The notes beneath the pieces are model-generated. The model had not been told where the DNA came from. It was given only the letters and a program-made list of their open reading frames with translations, and made no database searches. From Bacillus sp. FJAT-25509 (GTDB lineage: Bacteria; Bacillota; Bacilli; Bacillales; Bacillaceae_G): DNA of 64,000 bases. The stretch covers positions 1 through 64,000 of the forward strand of contig NZ_LJIZ01000021.1 of NCBI RefSeq assembly GCF_001420605.1, read 5' to 3'. Position 1 is the first letter of the stretch, and every line of letters begins with the position of its first letter. This document shows positions 1-8,405 of this stretch, one piece after another. The translations under genes and the position numbers were made by a program.

Positions 1-39
1 CCAGTAAAATACCGAGTTCATGCCCAACAGGCTGCCTAA
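1..39 (+). pseudogene. 3' end of IS3-family transposase gene (truncated by window edge)
   Basis: The first 13 codons read PVKYRVHAQQAA followed by TAA at 37-39. A (S/T)PVxYRxQ-like tail is the usual C-terminus of IS3/IS150-family integrase-type transposases. Only this tail lies inside the window, so whether the rest of the gene is intact cannot be judged. The inverted-repeat end that follows at 53-75 supports the assignment. It is inferred from a short peptide plus the IS end. Confidence 0.65.
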
Positions 40-52
40 TTGAAGTAACCAG

Positions 53-75
53 TCTAACTTTATGGGGTCACTACA
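53..75 (+). mobile_element. Right terminal inverted repeat of IS3-family element
   Basis: Read on the minus strand the segment begins TGTAGTGACCCCATAAAGTT, the classic TGTAxTGxCCCC...GTTAGA end of IS3-family elements. It lies 14 nt after the transposase stop codon, the expected distance. The element therefore appears to end at about position 75 and extends leftwards out of the window. Confidence 0.7.
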
Positions 76-343
76 GAGCTAGCGGCGTGGTTCTTTTTTA
101 TTGTTCTGAATTATACTTCAACTGAAATTTTTTGGCGTGAAAACACTAGTAGTTGTTAAAGCGTTTTAAGAGAAGAGTGGTAAGTTAAGTGAACGGATTG
201 GTAAAGGTACTTCTAGATGTATAGAAAAAAGCAAAAATTTTAAAATGTTAGATAGATACTTAAAAAAATGGTAGTGAACTGCGAAGAAAAAACTCGGAGT
301 AAATTGAAAAAATAGAATTTATCTTTAAAGATTAAAACTGTCA
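76..343. other. Intergenic stretch between IS end and small-ORF operon
   Basis: AT-rich sequence without a credible gene. A short plus-strand open stretch around 180-290 has no start with a good ribosome binding site. No terminator-like hairpin was found for the minus-strand operon that ends at 344. It may be degraded flanking DNA from IS activity. Confidence 0.4.
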
Positions 344-559
344 TTATAATAGCTTTCTTATAAATCTACCTATTACTATAATTAAAACAGCACTTAAAAA
401 TTGTATAGTAAATAGTGATAAAGTACTTATGTCCATATCGAATAGATTATTGAGAATGGAATCTCCCCAAAATCCTATAATGATGCATAAAAGTACTTCT
501 GTCTTGAATTTAAAATTACTAAAGATAAATTTAAATACTTCGTTAGTATTCTTAAACAT
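344..559 (-). CDS. Small two-segment membrane protein, unknown function
   Basis: A 71-residue protein starting MFKNTNEVFK. ATG at 559 is preferred over upstream starts at 598 and 571 because a GGGTGG stretch precedes it and it overlaps the end of the preceding small ORF by 8 nt. Residues about 20-37 (VLLCIIIGFWGDSI) and 47-66 (SLFTIQFLSAVLIIVIG) are hydrophobic and likely span the membrane, with a basic C-terminus (RFIRKLL). It is the last gene of a three-ORF minus-strand run. No family is recognised. In bacteriocin-type clusters the last small membrane protein is often an immunity protein, but nothing here proves that role. Confidence 0.45.
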   Translation of the reverse strand: MFKNTNEVFKFIFSNFKFKTEVLLCIIIGFWGDSILNNLFDMDISTLSLFTIQFLSAVLIIVIGRFIRKLL

Positions 560-725
560 CAATCCACCCATTCTTTGGTTTTTTATCTTTACTATCAATA
601 AAACTTGCTAGTTTACCACCTAAATCCATATAATCTAATGCAAAATCTAAGCCTTTGCTAAGTAAATAAGCTACTGGAGCTGCACTAATTGCCACAAATT
701 TACTTTTTAAAGTTTTTGTAAACAT
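552..725 (-). CDS. Small orphan protein of 57 residues in three-ORF run
   Basis: This open frame starts MFTKTLKSKFVAISAAPVAY at 725 and ends NGWIDV with TAA at 552-554. It overlaps the preceding ORF by 19 nt and the next by 8 nt, suggesting translational coupling, because no clear Shine-Dalgarno is seen. The protein has a basic N-terminus, a moderately hydrophobic segment (residues 10-31, containing VAISAAPVAYLL) and a charged C-terminal part. Size and composition resemble secreted or membrane-active peptides, but no family is recognised and it could be a chance frame. Confidence 0.35.
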   Translation of the reverse strand: MFTKTLKSKFVAISAAPVAYLLSKGLDFALDYMDLGGKLASFIDSKDKKPKNGWIDV

Positions 726-943
726 TTTTTAGCTTGGTCTTTCCCGACTTTTTTTATATATGCAGAAACAGAACCATCTTCATTAGAAAATCCTTCAACT
801 GTTGGTGCAGGCATTTGAGGATACTCATCGTTTACTGCACGACCTTGTAAAATTGGTGGAGCAGGCAAACTCGATTGAGAGTTTACATGTTTGGCATTGT
901 TCTCAGTAATATGTTTAGTAATTCCTTTATTTAGCGTTTTCAT
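707..943 (-). CDS. Small orphan protein of 78 residues, first in three-ORF run
   Basis: ATG at 943 (MKTLNKGITK) is chosen over 955 because GGAGG lies 6 nt before it and the upstream ATG would overlap that site. The middle is rich in proline and small residues (SSLPAPPILQ, MPAPTVEGF) and the C-terminus is basic (YIKKVGKDQAKKCLQKL) with a single cysteine. There is no membrane segment. It could be a regulatory or precursor peptide; no family is recognised. It has a good ribosome binding site, and two inverted repeats lie upstream at 1019-1072. Confidence 0.5.
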   Translation of the reverse strand: MKTLNKGITKHITENNAKHVNSQSSLPAPPILQGRAVNDEYPQMPAPTVEGFSNEDGSVSAYIKKVGKDQAKKCLQKL

Positions 944-1018
944 TATTACCTCCAAAATGATTTTTGGGATATATTATCCAATGAAAACTTTACCACATTA
1001 CATCGATAAGTGTGAGAT

Positions 1019-1047
1019 CATATTTGAAATGCAATATTTCAAATATG
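1019..1047. repeat. Perfect 12-bp inverted repeat upstream of small-ORF operon
   Basis: CATATTTGAAAT, a 5-nt spacer, then ATTTCAAATATG. It lies about 75 nt upstream of the start of the first minus-strand ORF and may be a regulator-binding dyad or an RNA hairpin. No poly-U tract follows on the minus strand, so a terminator is unlikely. Confidence 0.55.
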
Positions 1048-1048
1048 A

Positions 1049-1072
1049 CTTGTACATTTCAATTAGTACAAG
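1049..1072. repeat. Second inverted repeat (CTTGTAC / GTACAAG)
   Basis: Two perfect 7-bp arms separated by 10 nt, adjacent to the dyad at 1019-1047. The arrangement resembles an operator for a dimeric regulator. It sits between the small-ORF operon and the rpsD terminator. Confidence 0.5.
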
Positions 1073-1105
1073 ATAATTTATGTGTTGGTTGACAAAATAT
1101 AAAAA

Positions 1106-1143
1106 ATCCCTAGAAGTGTTGATATATCAACGTTTCTAGGGGT
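1106..1143 (-). terminator. rpsD terminator
   Basis: A long hairpin (CCCTAGAA ... TTCTAGGG enclosing GTTGATATATCAAC) is followed on the minus strand by ATTTTTTA. It ends the rpsD transcript before the divergent accessory edge. Confidence 0.85.
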
Positions 1144-1173
1144 TTTATAAATGCTATTTACATAGCATTGTTA

Positions 1174-1776
1174 TTAACGGTTGTAGAATTCAACGATAAG
1201 AGCTTCGTTGATTTCAGCTGGTAATTCAGAACGCTCTGGTAAGCGGTTGAAAGTACCTTCTAATTTGTCAGCGTTGAAAGTGATGTACTCAGGTACAAAG
1301 TTGTTAACTTCAACAGCTTCTTTAACTACAGCTAAGTTTTGTGATTTTTCACGTAAGCTGATAGTTTGGCCAATTTTCACGCGGAAAGAAGGGATGTCTA
1401 CACGTTTGCCATCAACTAAGATGTGACCGTGGTTAACTAATTGACGAGCAGCACGACGAGTACGAGCAAGACCCATACGGTAAACTACGTTGTCTAAACG
1501 AGTTTCTAATAAGATCATGAAGTTTTCACCATGTTTACCAGTTAATTTACCAGCGATATCAAAAGTGCGACGGAATTGGCGCTCATTAACACCAAACATG
1601 TGACGAAGCTTTTGCTTCTCTTGTAATTGTAAACCATATTCTGATAATTTTTTACGTTGGTTAGGTCCGTGTTGACCTGGTGCGTAAGGGCGTTTTTCTA
1701 ATTCTTTACCTGTTCCGCTTAATGAAATGCCTAAACGGCGAGATAATTTCCAAGTAGATCCTGTATAACGAGACAT
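1174..1776 (-). CDS. rpsD: 30S ribosomal protein S4
   Basis: A 200-residue protein, normal for Bacillus S4. It begins [20 protein letters not shown] and contains [10 protein letters not shown] and the S4 RNA-binding domain around residues 92-155 ([20 protein letters not shown]). S4 nucleates assembly of the 16S rRNA 5' domain. The start has AAGGAGGAGA upstream. The gene is monocistronic with its own sigma-A promoter, a leader of nearly 200 nt and a terminator. That layout matches the autoregulated rpsD genes of Bacillus, where S4 binds its own leader. No zinc-binding cysteines are present. Confidence 0.97.
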   Translation of the reverse strand: MSRYTGSTWKLSRRLGISLSGTGKELEKRPYAPGQHGPNQRKKLSEYGLQLQEKQKLRHMFGVNERQFRRTFDIAGKLTGKHGENFMILLETRLDNVVYRMGLARTRRAARQLVNHGHILVDGKRVDIPSFRVKIGQTISLREKSQNLAVVKEAVEVNNFVPEYITFNADKLEGTFNRLPERSELPAEINEALIVEFYNR

Positions 1777-1961
1777 TGATTGTCTCCTCCTTTAGTTTTT
1801 ATTTTGGAGTAAAATAAAAACGTTCGTGTAGCTCCAGATTGTTTATTTTGCTTTCATGTATCCTCGCTCCAGCAGCCAGAGTTACGCGATGACACCTCTT
1901 AAACAGTAGAGGAACAAAATAAATATCAAGCCTGTGCTTACAACGCTGCGTTATTTTACAC
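1777..1961 (-). promoter_or_regulatory. rpsD mRNA leader, probable S4 autoregulatory region
   Basis: About 185 nt separate the promoter from the start codon. A perfect 11-bp hairpin (GTTTTTATTTT, 5-nt loop, complement) at 1795-1821 lies just upstream of the Shine-Dalgarno. Further upstream are G/C-richer segments that stand out from the AT-rich surroundings. Autogenous control of rpsD by S4 through the leader is known in Bacillus; the exact fold here was not modelled. Confidence 0.55.
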
Positions 1962-1968
1962 AAAAAAT

Positions 1969-1997
1969 ATTATAACCAGATAGTATAAAATAGTCAA
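1969..1997 (-). promoter_or_regulatory. Sigma-A promoter of rpsD
   Basis: On the minus strand: -35 TTGACT (1997-1992), a 17-bp spacer, -10 TATAAT (1974-1969). A near-perfect vegetative promoter. Confidence 0.85.
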
Positions 1998-2073
1998 GGG
2001 CAGTTTTGTTTTTAACTTTTTATATAAAGAAAAAAGAAATCCACAAAAGATTCCTTTTTAAAATCAAATTTTC

Positions 2074-2562
2074 TTATCTGATTGTTTCTTCAATTAAATT
2101 GACGATTGCTTGAAGATATTTTTGATCCGTTTCATCAAAACGATTGAATTCAGGACTATCGATATCTAAAACTCCAATTACTTCACCGTTATTCATTAAA
2201 GGAATAACGATTTCTGAATTTGATGCAGCATCACAAGCGATGTGGCCAGGAAAGTCGTGAACATTATCGATTCTTTGAACTGTTTTTGTTTCGGCAGATG
2301 TACCGCAAACACCTTTGCCGTATGGTATACGCACACAAGCAGGAAGACCTACAAATGGGCCTAAAACTAATTCATTACGATCTCCATCTTTTAAATAAAA
2401 TCCAACCCAATTTATTTGGTGCAAAAACTGATTTAATAAGGCAGATGTATTTGCTAAATTAGCAATTAGGTTATGTTCACCATCTATTAAAGCTTTTACT
2501 TGAGCTGTTAGAGTATTATATTGTTGTTCTTTCGTACCTGAATATTCGACTTTTTGAAACAT
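2074..2562 (-). CDS. ytsP: GAF-domain free methionine-(R)-sulfoxide reductase
   Basis: A 162-residue single GAF-domain protein. It has the three cysteines of the fRMsr family with the family spacing: Cys76, Cys86 and Cys110 (ACVRIPYGKGVCGT ... HIACDAASNSEIVIP). Established members reduce free methionine-R-sulfoxide through a disulfide relay, protecting the methionine pool from oxidation; the protein is cytosolic. It is the ytsP position of Bacillus, divergent from refZ. A GGGG-containing ribosome binding site precedes the ATG. Confidence 0.88.
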   Translation of the reverse strand: MFQKVEYSGTKEQQYNTLTAQVKALIDGEHNLIANLANTSALLNQFLHQINWVGFYLKDGDRNELVLGPFVGLPACVRIPYGKGVCGTSAETKTVQRIDNVHDFPGHIACDAASNSEIVIPLMNNGEVIGVLDIDSPEFNRFDETDQKYLQAIVNLIEETIR

Positions 2563-2708
2563 TTGTAGACCCCTTTCCCTATTTCATGTGAAATATCATA
2601 GCATATTTAGAAAGAATACTGGTAATTTTGTCGACCGATTTGTAGAGGAAATTATCAATATTTCGCTAATTAGTAAAGGAATTGATGTTGTAAAAGAGGG
2701 TGACGAGT

Positions 2709-3356
2709 ATGGAGCAAGATAAACTTGCAACAAAGAAGAAAGTCATCGAGACAGCGCTTACGTTATTTAAAATTAATGGATACCATGGTACTTCAGTAAG
2801 GGATATTTCTAAAAAGGCAAATGTAAATATTGCGACGATTTCATATTATTTTAAAGGTAAACAAGGTTTACTTGAACATATTATAGTAGAGTTTTTAGAA
2901 GGATACGTTGAAATTTTAGATAAACATTGTTTGTCATTATACGATAAAAACGCAAATTTAATTTTAATGAACCTTGTTGATGAAGTATTAAATTATTACT
3001 TTTTAAAAAAGGAATATGCTTCGATTTTTTACAGAGAACTGACAATCGACTCTGTCTTCATTCGTGAAATTATGATGACTTATTTAGCAAGAGAGCGTTA
3101 TACTTTTACTCAAATTTATGATGCCATTCGTATATCTAATACGAAACTAACGATGCCATTTTCAGTCTTTTTCGTCCAGCTAAAATCCTTCCTTTCAACA
3201 CCGTACTTATTTCCAAGCTATTTAAATGAGGTATTGTATATACAGCAAAATGATCTATATTTTTTTGAGAGATACAAAGAGTATGTAGAGAAGTGGATCG
3301 AATCACTTATCGATAAGGATGAGCGTCTAGTTAACCGAGTAGAACTATCATCCTAA
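2709..3356 (+). CDS. refZ: TetR-family DNA-binding regulator RefZ
   Basis: A 215-residue protein with an N-terminal TetR helix-turn-helix (GTSVRDISKKANVNIATISYY, residues about 28-48) and a helical C-terminal domain. ATG 2709 is preferred to GTG 2700 because GAGGGTG lies 7 nt before the ATG. Order next to ytsP, ezrA and nifS matches Bacillus yttP/refZ. RefZ binds palindromic sites around the origin and inhibits FtsZ polymerisation, positioning the polar septum during sporulation. The neighbouring ezrA is also an FtsZ regulator. The family call rests on the HTH and on synteny. Confidence 0.82.
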   Translation: MEQDKLATKKKVIETALTLFKINGYHGTSVRDISKKANVNIATISYYFKGKQGLLEHIIVEFLEGYVEILDKHCLSLYDKNANLILMNLVDEVLNYYFLKKEYASIFYRELTIDSVFIREIMMTYLARERYTFTQIYDAIRISNTKLTMPFSVFFVQLKSFLSTPYLFPSYLNEVLYIQQNDLYFFERYKEYVEKWIESLIDKDERLVNRVELSS

Positions 3357-3360
3357 ATGG

Positions 3361-3403
3361 TCGCCTTTTCATTGTGAAAAATCACAATAAAAGGCGTTTT
3401 TCG
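3361..3403 (+). terminator. refZ terminator
   Basis: A long hairpin, CGCCTTTTCATTGTG paired with CACAATAAAAGGCG, followed by TTTTT. Confidence 0.9.
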
Positions 3404-3622
3404 TTGCTTAAAAATCTGAAATTTCTACAAGCTTTTACAGTATTTATTATAGTTTGATAAAAATATGAAAAAATTGAAAAAATTAAGCCAAAAATCAACT
3501 TTATCATGTTATTATTAACTATGACCTAAATAAAGTGCGATTTATTAATTCAGAAATTAACGTACAAATAAATAGATACTAAAATAGATTCAGATGGCAG
3601 TAAAGGAGGTACATCAGGAAAA

Positions 3623-5341
3623 ATGACAATGACATTCTATGTAATTTTAGTCGTAATAGGTATTGTTATCGCATTAATGATTGTAGCCTTAACAATTCGA
3701 CAACGTTTATACAAAAAGCTTGATGAACTTGAAGCGTGGAGAATGCAGTTAATGAGTAAGCCCGTTACGGATGAACTTTCAAAGCTAAAGGCCTTAAATA
3801 TGACCGGCCAAACGGAAGAGCTTTTTGATAAATGGAGAACCGATTGGGATGAACTAGTTACAACTTTTTTACCGAAAGTAACTGATTCGATCTCAGTAAT
3901 AGATGAGGCAATTAATAAATATCATTTCATGAAAGCTAAAGCAGGGATTAGTGAAATTGAGGGAAGCTTAACCGAAGCAGAATCAAGCGTCGAAAAAATT
4001 CTAAATGAGGTAAGCGACTTAGTAGGTAGTGAAGAACAAAATAATTCGGATATTGAAATGTTAAACCAAGAGTATCTAGAGCAAAGAAAGCTTTTATTAA
4101 CTCATCGTCATCTATATTCAATTTCTGAAACTCAGTTGGAACAAAAGATGGATGAAATCAAACAACAAGTCCAATTATTTAATGAAACAACTGAAAAAGG
4201 AAACTATTTAGAGGCAAGAGGCTTAGTAAGAGAAATTGCTGATCAAGTACATATACTGAAAACAAATATGGAAATCATTCCGGATTTATATATTGAATCT
4301 TCTACTACAATGCCCTCTCAAATACATAATTTAGTTGATGGCTTAAAGCAAATGAAAGCAGAAGGATATGCGCTTGATTTTGAAGTATTAGAAAATGAAA
4401 CAATTGATTGTTCTAAAATATGCATCGAATGTGTCGAATTAATTAAAAAACTAGAAATCACAGAAGCGAATGACAAGCTTGAATTTGTGAAAGCAAAAGT
4501 CGATTCAATTTATGATTTATTAGAAAAAGAAGTAGAGAGTAAATTTGTAGTAGAAAAAGAAATATGGACTGCCCAAGAAGAAATTCAAAGTATTCGAGAA
4601 GATAATTTAAAAACAAAAGAAGAGACTCAATTAGTTCAGCAAATTTATGAATTAAGTGAAGAAGATACTCAAGCTCAAAAAATGGTTGAAAAACAAGTAA
4701 GTATCATTACAAAACGGTTTGAATTATTGCAGATTCGTGTAGCAGAACAAGATCTTGCATTTTCTGTAATAAGAGAAGAATTAGATTTACTAAAAAACCA
4801 AATGGAAGATGTTAAAGAATCTCATTTGATGTATGTTGAAATGTTAAAAGCACTTCGAAAAGATGAATTACAAGCTCGTGATCAATTAATTGAAATGAAA
4901 CGATTAATGTTAGAGGTCAAACGTCTTGTTCAAATTTCTAATTTACCTGGTATGCCAGTTTCTTCTATGAAACAAATACAAGATGCTCAAGAAAGTATGC
5001 AAATTGTTTATTTGGAATTAGAGAAAAAGCCATTAAAAATGACGCACGTATCATTTTTACTAGAAAAAGCAGTAACAACTGTAAGTGATTGCTATAATGA
5101 TACGAAATATATGATTGAACAAGGATATTTCGTAGAAAAAGTGATACAATATGGAAATCGCTATAGAAGTAAAAATGTACAAATGGCAACGTCAATGGAC
5201 AAGGCAGAGCAATTATTTAGAGAATTCCAATATAACGAAGCTCTAGAAGAAGCTGCCGTTTCAATTGAAAAAGTTGAACCTGGTGCAATCGATAAATTAC
5301 AAGAAATACTAAATGAACAAAAGTACACACTACCCCTATAG
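3623..5341 (+). CDS. ezrA: Septation ring formation regulator EzrA
   Basis: A 572-residue protein with one N-terminal membrane segment (residues about 4-25, FYVILVVIGIVIALMIVALT) and a long cytoplasmic region that is almost entirely coiled coil and rich in Glu, Lys and Gln. Family marks include KALNMTGQTEELFDKWR near residue 55, KGNYLEARGLV near residue 190 and VIQYGNRYRS near the C-terminus. EzrA limits FtsZ assembly to mid-cell and links FtsZ to cell-wall synthesis. AAAGGAGGT lies 12 nt before the ATG. A hairpin overlaps the stop codon, but the desulfurase gene follows closely. Confidence 0.95.
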   Translation: MTMTFYVILVVIGIVIALMIVALTIRQRLYKKLDELEAWRMQLMSKPVTDELSKLKALNMTGQTEELFDKWRTDWDELVTTFLPKVTDSISVIDEAINKYHFMKAKAGISEIEGSLTEAESSVEKILNEVSDLVGSEEQNNSDIEMLNQEYLEQRKLLLTHRHLYSISETQLEQKMDEIKQQVQLFNETTEKGNYLEARGLVREIADQVHILKTNMEIIPDLYIESSTTMPSQIHNLVDGLKQMKAEGYALDFEVLENETIDCSKICIECVELIKKLEITEANDKLEFVKAKVDSIYDLLEKEVESKFVVEKEIWTAQEEIQSIREDNLKTKEETQLVQQIYELSEEDTQAQKMVEKQVSIITKRFELLQIRVAEQDLAFSVIREELDLLKNQMEDVKESHLMYVEMLKALRKDELQARDQLIEMKRLMLEVKRLVQISNLPGMPVSSMKQIQDAQESMQIVYLELEKKPLKMTHVSFLLEKAVTTVSDCYNDTKYMIEQGYFVEKVIQYGNRYRSKNVQMATSMDKAEQLFREFQYNEALEEAAVSIEKVEPGAIDKLQEILNEQKYTLPL

Positions 5342-5362
5342 ATGAAAATCTTAGGGGTTTCG
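5333..5362 (+). terminator. Possible weak terminator or attenuator between ezrA and nifS
   Basis: CCCCTA-t-AGAT with complement ATCT-TAGGGG, then TTTCGTCTGTTTTC. The stem is good but the U-tract is interrupted, so readthrough to the next gene is likely. Confidence 0.55.
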
Positions 5363-5419
5363 TCTGTTTTCAGATATAATGAAAAATGGACTCAAGCAAT
5401 ATGGAGGTACGGAAAAAAT

Positions 5420-6559
5420 ATGATTTATTTTGATAATAGTGCGACTACTAAACCTTATAAAGAGGTATTGGACACATATATTACTGTTTCAGAGCAGTTT
5501 TTTGGAAACCCCTCTTCGATCCATAAGCTTGGTGGACGCTCAGAGCAATTACTCTCAAAGGCTAGAATCCAAATTGCAGAGCTTTTATCAGTTCAGCCGT
5601 CAGAAATCATCTTTACATCAGGTGGAACAGAGGGTAATAATCTAGCAATAAAAGGAACTGCCATGATGCATCGCTCGAGAGGGAAGCATTTAATTACGAC
5701 TGAAATTGAACATCCGTCAATTTATGAGGCATATAAACAATTAGAGGATCTAGGGTTCGAAGTAACCTACTTATCCCCAAACGAAGATGGATTTATTTCT
5801 GTAGACCAATTAAAAAATGCGCTAAGAGATGATACGATTTTAGTTTCTGTAATTCATGTAAATAATGAAACAGGAGCAATTCAACCAATAGCTGAAATTG
5901 GGCAATTATTAAAGGGTTATCCAAAAGTATTTTTCCATGTTGATGCTGTTCAAGGGATCGGTAAAGTACCATTAAATATTAAACAAGCTGCGATCGATTT
6001 ATTAACTATTTCTGGTCATAAATTTCATAGTGTAAAAGGAACTGGAATTTTATATATTAGAGAAGGTGTAACATTATCGTCTTTAATGACAGGTGGTTCA
6101 CAGGAAAGAGAGATTCGTTCAGGAACGGAAAATCTAGCAGGAATTGTTTCGATGGCAAAAGCTTTAAGGATCACACTAGAAAAACAAAAGACAATGAATG
6201 ACCACTTATATGACATGAGAAATGAACTCATTCAAAATTTAGAAATGAATGACGCTGTGTTGAACTCACCAAAATCAGATTTTGCTCCTCATATAATAAA
6301 TATTTCATTTGTTGGATTAAAGCCTGAGGTAATTGTCCATGCTCTATCTGAAGAAAATGTTTTTATTTCTACAAAATCAGCATGTTCTTCTAAAACTTTT
6401 GAGATAAGCCGTGTATTACAAAGTATGGGTAAGAGCGAAAAAGTAGCAAGTAGTGCTGTCAGAATTAGTCTTTCTTATGAAAATACAATGGGTGAAGTAG
6501 AGCAGTTTAATAAAATAATTAAAGAAGTAATTAAAAATTTATATAAAATAATGAGGTAA
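5420..6559 (+). CDS. nifS: Cysteine desulfurase (IscS/NifS type)
   Basis: A class V PLP aminotransferase of 379 residues. ATG 5420 ([12 protein letters not shown]) is preferred to 5342 because GGAGGT lies 11 nt before it and the upstream part overlaps the ezrA terminator. PLP lysine 201 lies in [10 protein letters not shown]; the catalytic cysteine 322 lies in STKSACSSK. It removes sulfur from cysteine as an enzyme persulfide. The gene for ThiI follows after 4 nt, and the conserved nifZ-thiI pairing implies that this desulfurase supplies sulfur for tRNA 4-thiouridine. Confidence 0.93.
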   Translation: MIYFDNSATTKPYKEVLDTYITVSEQFFGNPSSIHKLGGRSEQLLSKARIQIAELLSVQPSEIIFTSGGTEGNNLAIKGTAMMHRSRGKHLITTEIEHPSIYEAYKQLEDLGFEVTYLSPNEDGFISVDQLKNALRDDTILVSVIHVNNETGAIQPIAEIGQLLKGYPKVFFHVDAVQGIGKVPLNIKQAAIDLLTISGHKFHSVKGTGILYIREGVTLSSLMTGGSQEREIRSGTENLAGIVSMAKALRITLEKQKTMNDHLYDMRNELIQNLEMNDAVLNSPKSDFAPHIINISFVGLKPEVIVHALSEENVFISTKSACSSKTFEISRVLQSMGKSEKVASSAVRISLSYENTMGEVEQFNKIIKEVIKNLYKIMR

Positions 6560-6563
6560 CAGC

Positions 6564-7793
6564 ATGAATGTAGAATATATTTTAATTCGTTATGGAGAAA
6601 TGACTACAAAAGGAAAAAATCGAGGTCGATTTACAAGTATATTAAGAGAAAATGTTCGTAATCGATTAAAAGCTTTTGAAAAAATTAAAATCACTGCAAC
6701 GCGTGATCGTATGTATATAAAATTAAATGGTGAAGACCATGAGAAGGTTGCTGCCAATTTAAAAGAAGTTTTTGGGATTCATACGTTTAGTTATGCTAGA
6801 AAAGTTGATACTGAATTAGAAGCAATTAAAGTAGGTGCTCTTGAAGCGATTAACGAGCTTGGTGATAGCGTTAAAACGTTTAAAGTTAACGTACAACGTA
6901 GTTATAAACAATTCCCATTAAATACGCCGCAGTTAAATCGCGAGCTAGGCGGGTATATACTCCAAAATACAGAACACTTAACTGTAGATGTTCATAAGCC
7001 AGATGTAGCTGTTCGAGTAGAAGTACGTGATGATGCCACTTATATTACTTGTGGAGAAGAATATGGTGCAGGTGGCTATCCAGTTGGAGTTGGCGGAAAA
7101 GTTATGTTATTACTATCTGGAGGAATCGATAGTCCAGTAGCAGCGTATATGTTGTTAAAACGAGGCGTATCAATAGAGGCGATTCATTTTGAAAGTCCTC
7201 CATTTACGAGTGATCGTGCAAAACAAAAAGTAATTGATTTAGCAAGTAAACTAACTAGATATTGTAGACGAGTGACTTTACATGTTATACCATTTACTGA
7301 ACTTCAAAAAGCAATTCATAAAGAAATGCCTGCAAGCTACACAATGACAATCATGAGACGTGTTATGCTAAGAGTTGCTGAGCAAGTTTCTGTTGATCGT
7401 AAAGCACTTGCTTTAGCAACTGGTGAAAGCCTAGGTCAAGTGGCGAGCCAAACATTGGAAAGTATGCATACAATCAATGAAGTAACTAATTATCCAGTTT
7501 TAAGACCTCTATTAGCTATGGATAAATTAGAGATTATGGATATTGCTAAAAAAATTGATACGTATGATATCAGTATTAGACCTTATGAGGATTGCTGTAC
7601 AATTTTTACTCCAGCTAATCCAACAACAAAACCAAAACGTGATAAAGTGGCTCGCTATGAGAGTCGTTTTGACTTTACAGAACTAATAAATGAAGCTGTT
7701 GTTAATAGAGAATCAATCATTTTTGAGAACGAAATGATTCGAAATCAATCGTCAACAAAAGAAGTAGAAATCGATATCGACGCACTTTTATAA
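6564..7793 (+). CDS. thiI: tRNA 4-thiouridine synthetase ThiI
   Basis: A 409-residue protein: N-terminal ferredoxin-like and THUMP RNA-binding domains (residues about 1-165), then a PP-loop pyrophosphatase domain with [15 protein letters not shown] around residue 185. It adenylates U8 of tRNA and inserts sulfur. [10 protein letters not shown] holds the conserved cysteine of the catalytic half. There is no C-terminal rhodanese domain, as in other Bacillus ThiI proteins, which rely on the dedicated upstream desulfurase. GAGGTAA precedes the ATG, 4 nt after the nifS stop. Confidence 0.95.
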   Translation: MNVEYILIRYGEMTTKGKNRGRFTSILRENVRNRLKAFEKIKITATRDRMYIKLNGEDHEKVAANLKEVFGIHTFSYARKVDTELEAIKVGALEAINELGDSVKTFKVNVQRSYKQFPLNTPQLNRELGGYILQNTEHLTVDVHKPDVAVRVEVRDDATYITCGEEYGAGGYPVGVGGKVMLLLSGGIDSPVAAYMLLKRGVSIEAIHFESPPFTSDRAKQKVIDLASKLTRYCRRVTLHVIPFTELQKAIHKEMPASYTMTIMRRVMLRVAEQVSVDRKALALATGESLGQVASQTLESMHTINEVTNYPVLRPLLAMDKLEIMDIAKKIDTYDISIRPYEDCCTIFTPANPTTKPKRDKVARYESRFDFTELINEAVVNRESIIFENEMIRNQSSTKEVEIDIDALL

Positions 7794-7874
7794 AATTACT
7801 AAAAATTACCAACAGAAATATGAATGAAGATATGTGTTTTATCACACTCTATACTCACAAGGAGGTGACAACAC

Positions 7875-8084
7875 ATGTCAAATAGAAATAATTCAGGTAG
7901 CAATCAATTATTAGTTGATGGTGCACAATCTGCTTTAGATCAAATGAAGTATGAAATCGCTACAGAATTTGGTGTAAATCTTGGCGCTGATACAACTTCT
8001 CGTGCGAATGGATCTGTTGGTGGTGAAATCACAAAGCGTTTAGTACAAATGGCTGAACAAAGCCTTGGTGGATATTCAAGATAA
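7875..8084 (+). CDS. sspA: Alpha/beta-type small acid-soluble spore protein
   Basis: A 69-residue protein with the two conserved SASP blocks: the GPR protease cleavage region ([16 protein letters not shown]) and the C-terminal block ([18 protein letters not shown]). These proteins coat spore DNA, protect it from UV and heat, and are degraded at germination. A very strong AAGGAGGTGA precedes the ATG. A forespore sigma-G promoter is expected from biology, but I could not assign a convincing one. Confidence 0.95.
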   Translation: MSNRNNSGSNQLLVDGAQSALDQMKYEIATEFGVNLGADTTSRANGSVGGEITKRLVQMAEQSLGGYSR

Positions 8085-8108
8085 TAAATTTAAATAATTA
8101 TGGATTAA

Positions 8109-8136
8109 GGGGTAGGGTAAAACCTACCTCTTTTCT
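8109..8136 (+). terminator. SASP gene terminator
   Basis: GGTAGG, 6-nt loop, CCTACC, then TCTTTTCT. Confidence 0.8.
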
Positions 8137-8142
8137 ATTTGC

Positions 8143-8271
8143 TCAGACTACCTGTAAAACGCTCGCTTTCTTCGTTGCTTCGCCTGCCTGCGGTGCTCAT
8201 TACCGTCAAAGGTAACTCCGCTCCTCATCAGGCTTCGCGCCTCGAAAGGCAAACGTTTTCAGGTAGTCTGA
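8143..8271. repeat. 129-bp GC-rich palindromic element (MITE/REP-like candidate)
   Basis: It begins TCAGACTACCTG (8143-8154) and ends with the exact inverse CAGGTAGTCTGA (8260-8271). Internal complementary pairs (GCTTTC/GAAAG, GCCTG/CAGGC, and a central TTACC-gtcaaa-GGTAA) are nested, so the whole unit can fold into one long arm. Its base composition is clearly richer in G+C than the flanks. No transposase is encoded. The 68-codon plus-strand open frame across it is a by-product of this structure. Confidence 0.6.
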
Positions 8272-8405
8272 AATCTGAATTTTTGGGACTTTGTCTTTAC
8301 CCATTTTTAAAATTTTGGAGATTTTGTTATACACTTTTCGGTTGATTTAATATTTAAGATTAACTTTGCTATAATAAAGGGAAAAATTAAAGGAGAGACC
8401 TGTTC

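Noticed and set aside
891-1076. 61-codon plus-strand ORF
   Set aside because: Antisense to the first small ORF and its operator region, no Shine-Dalgarno.
7801-7874. Sigma-G promoter of the SASP gene
   Set aside because: Elements like TGAATG and CTATACT are present but the spacing does not fit the sigma-G consensus.
8139-8345. 68-codon plus-strand ORF
   Set aside because: It runs through the palindromic GC-rich element; no ribosome binding site, low-complexity arrangement dictated by the inverted repeats.
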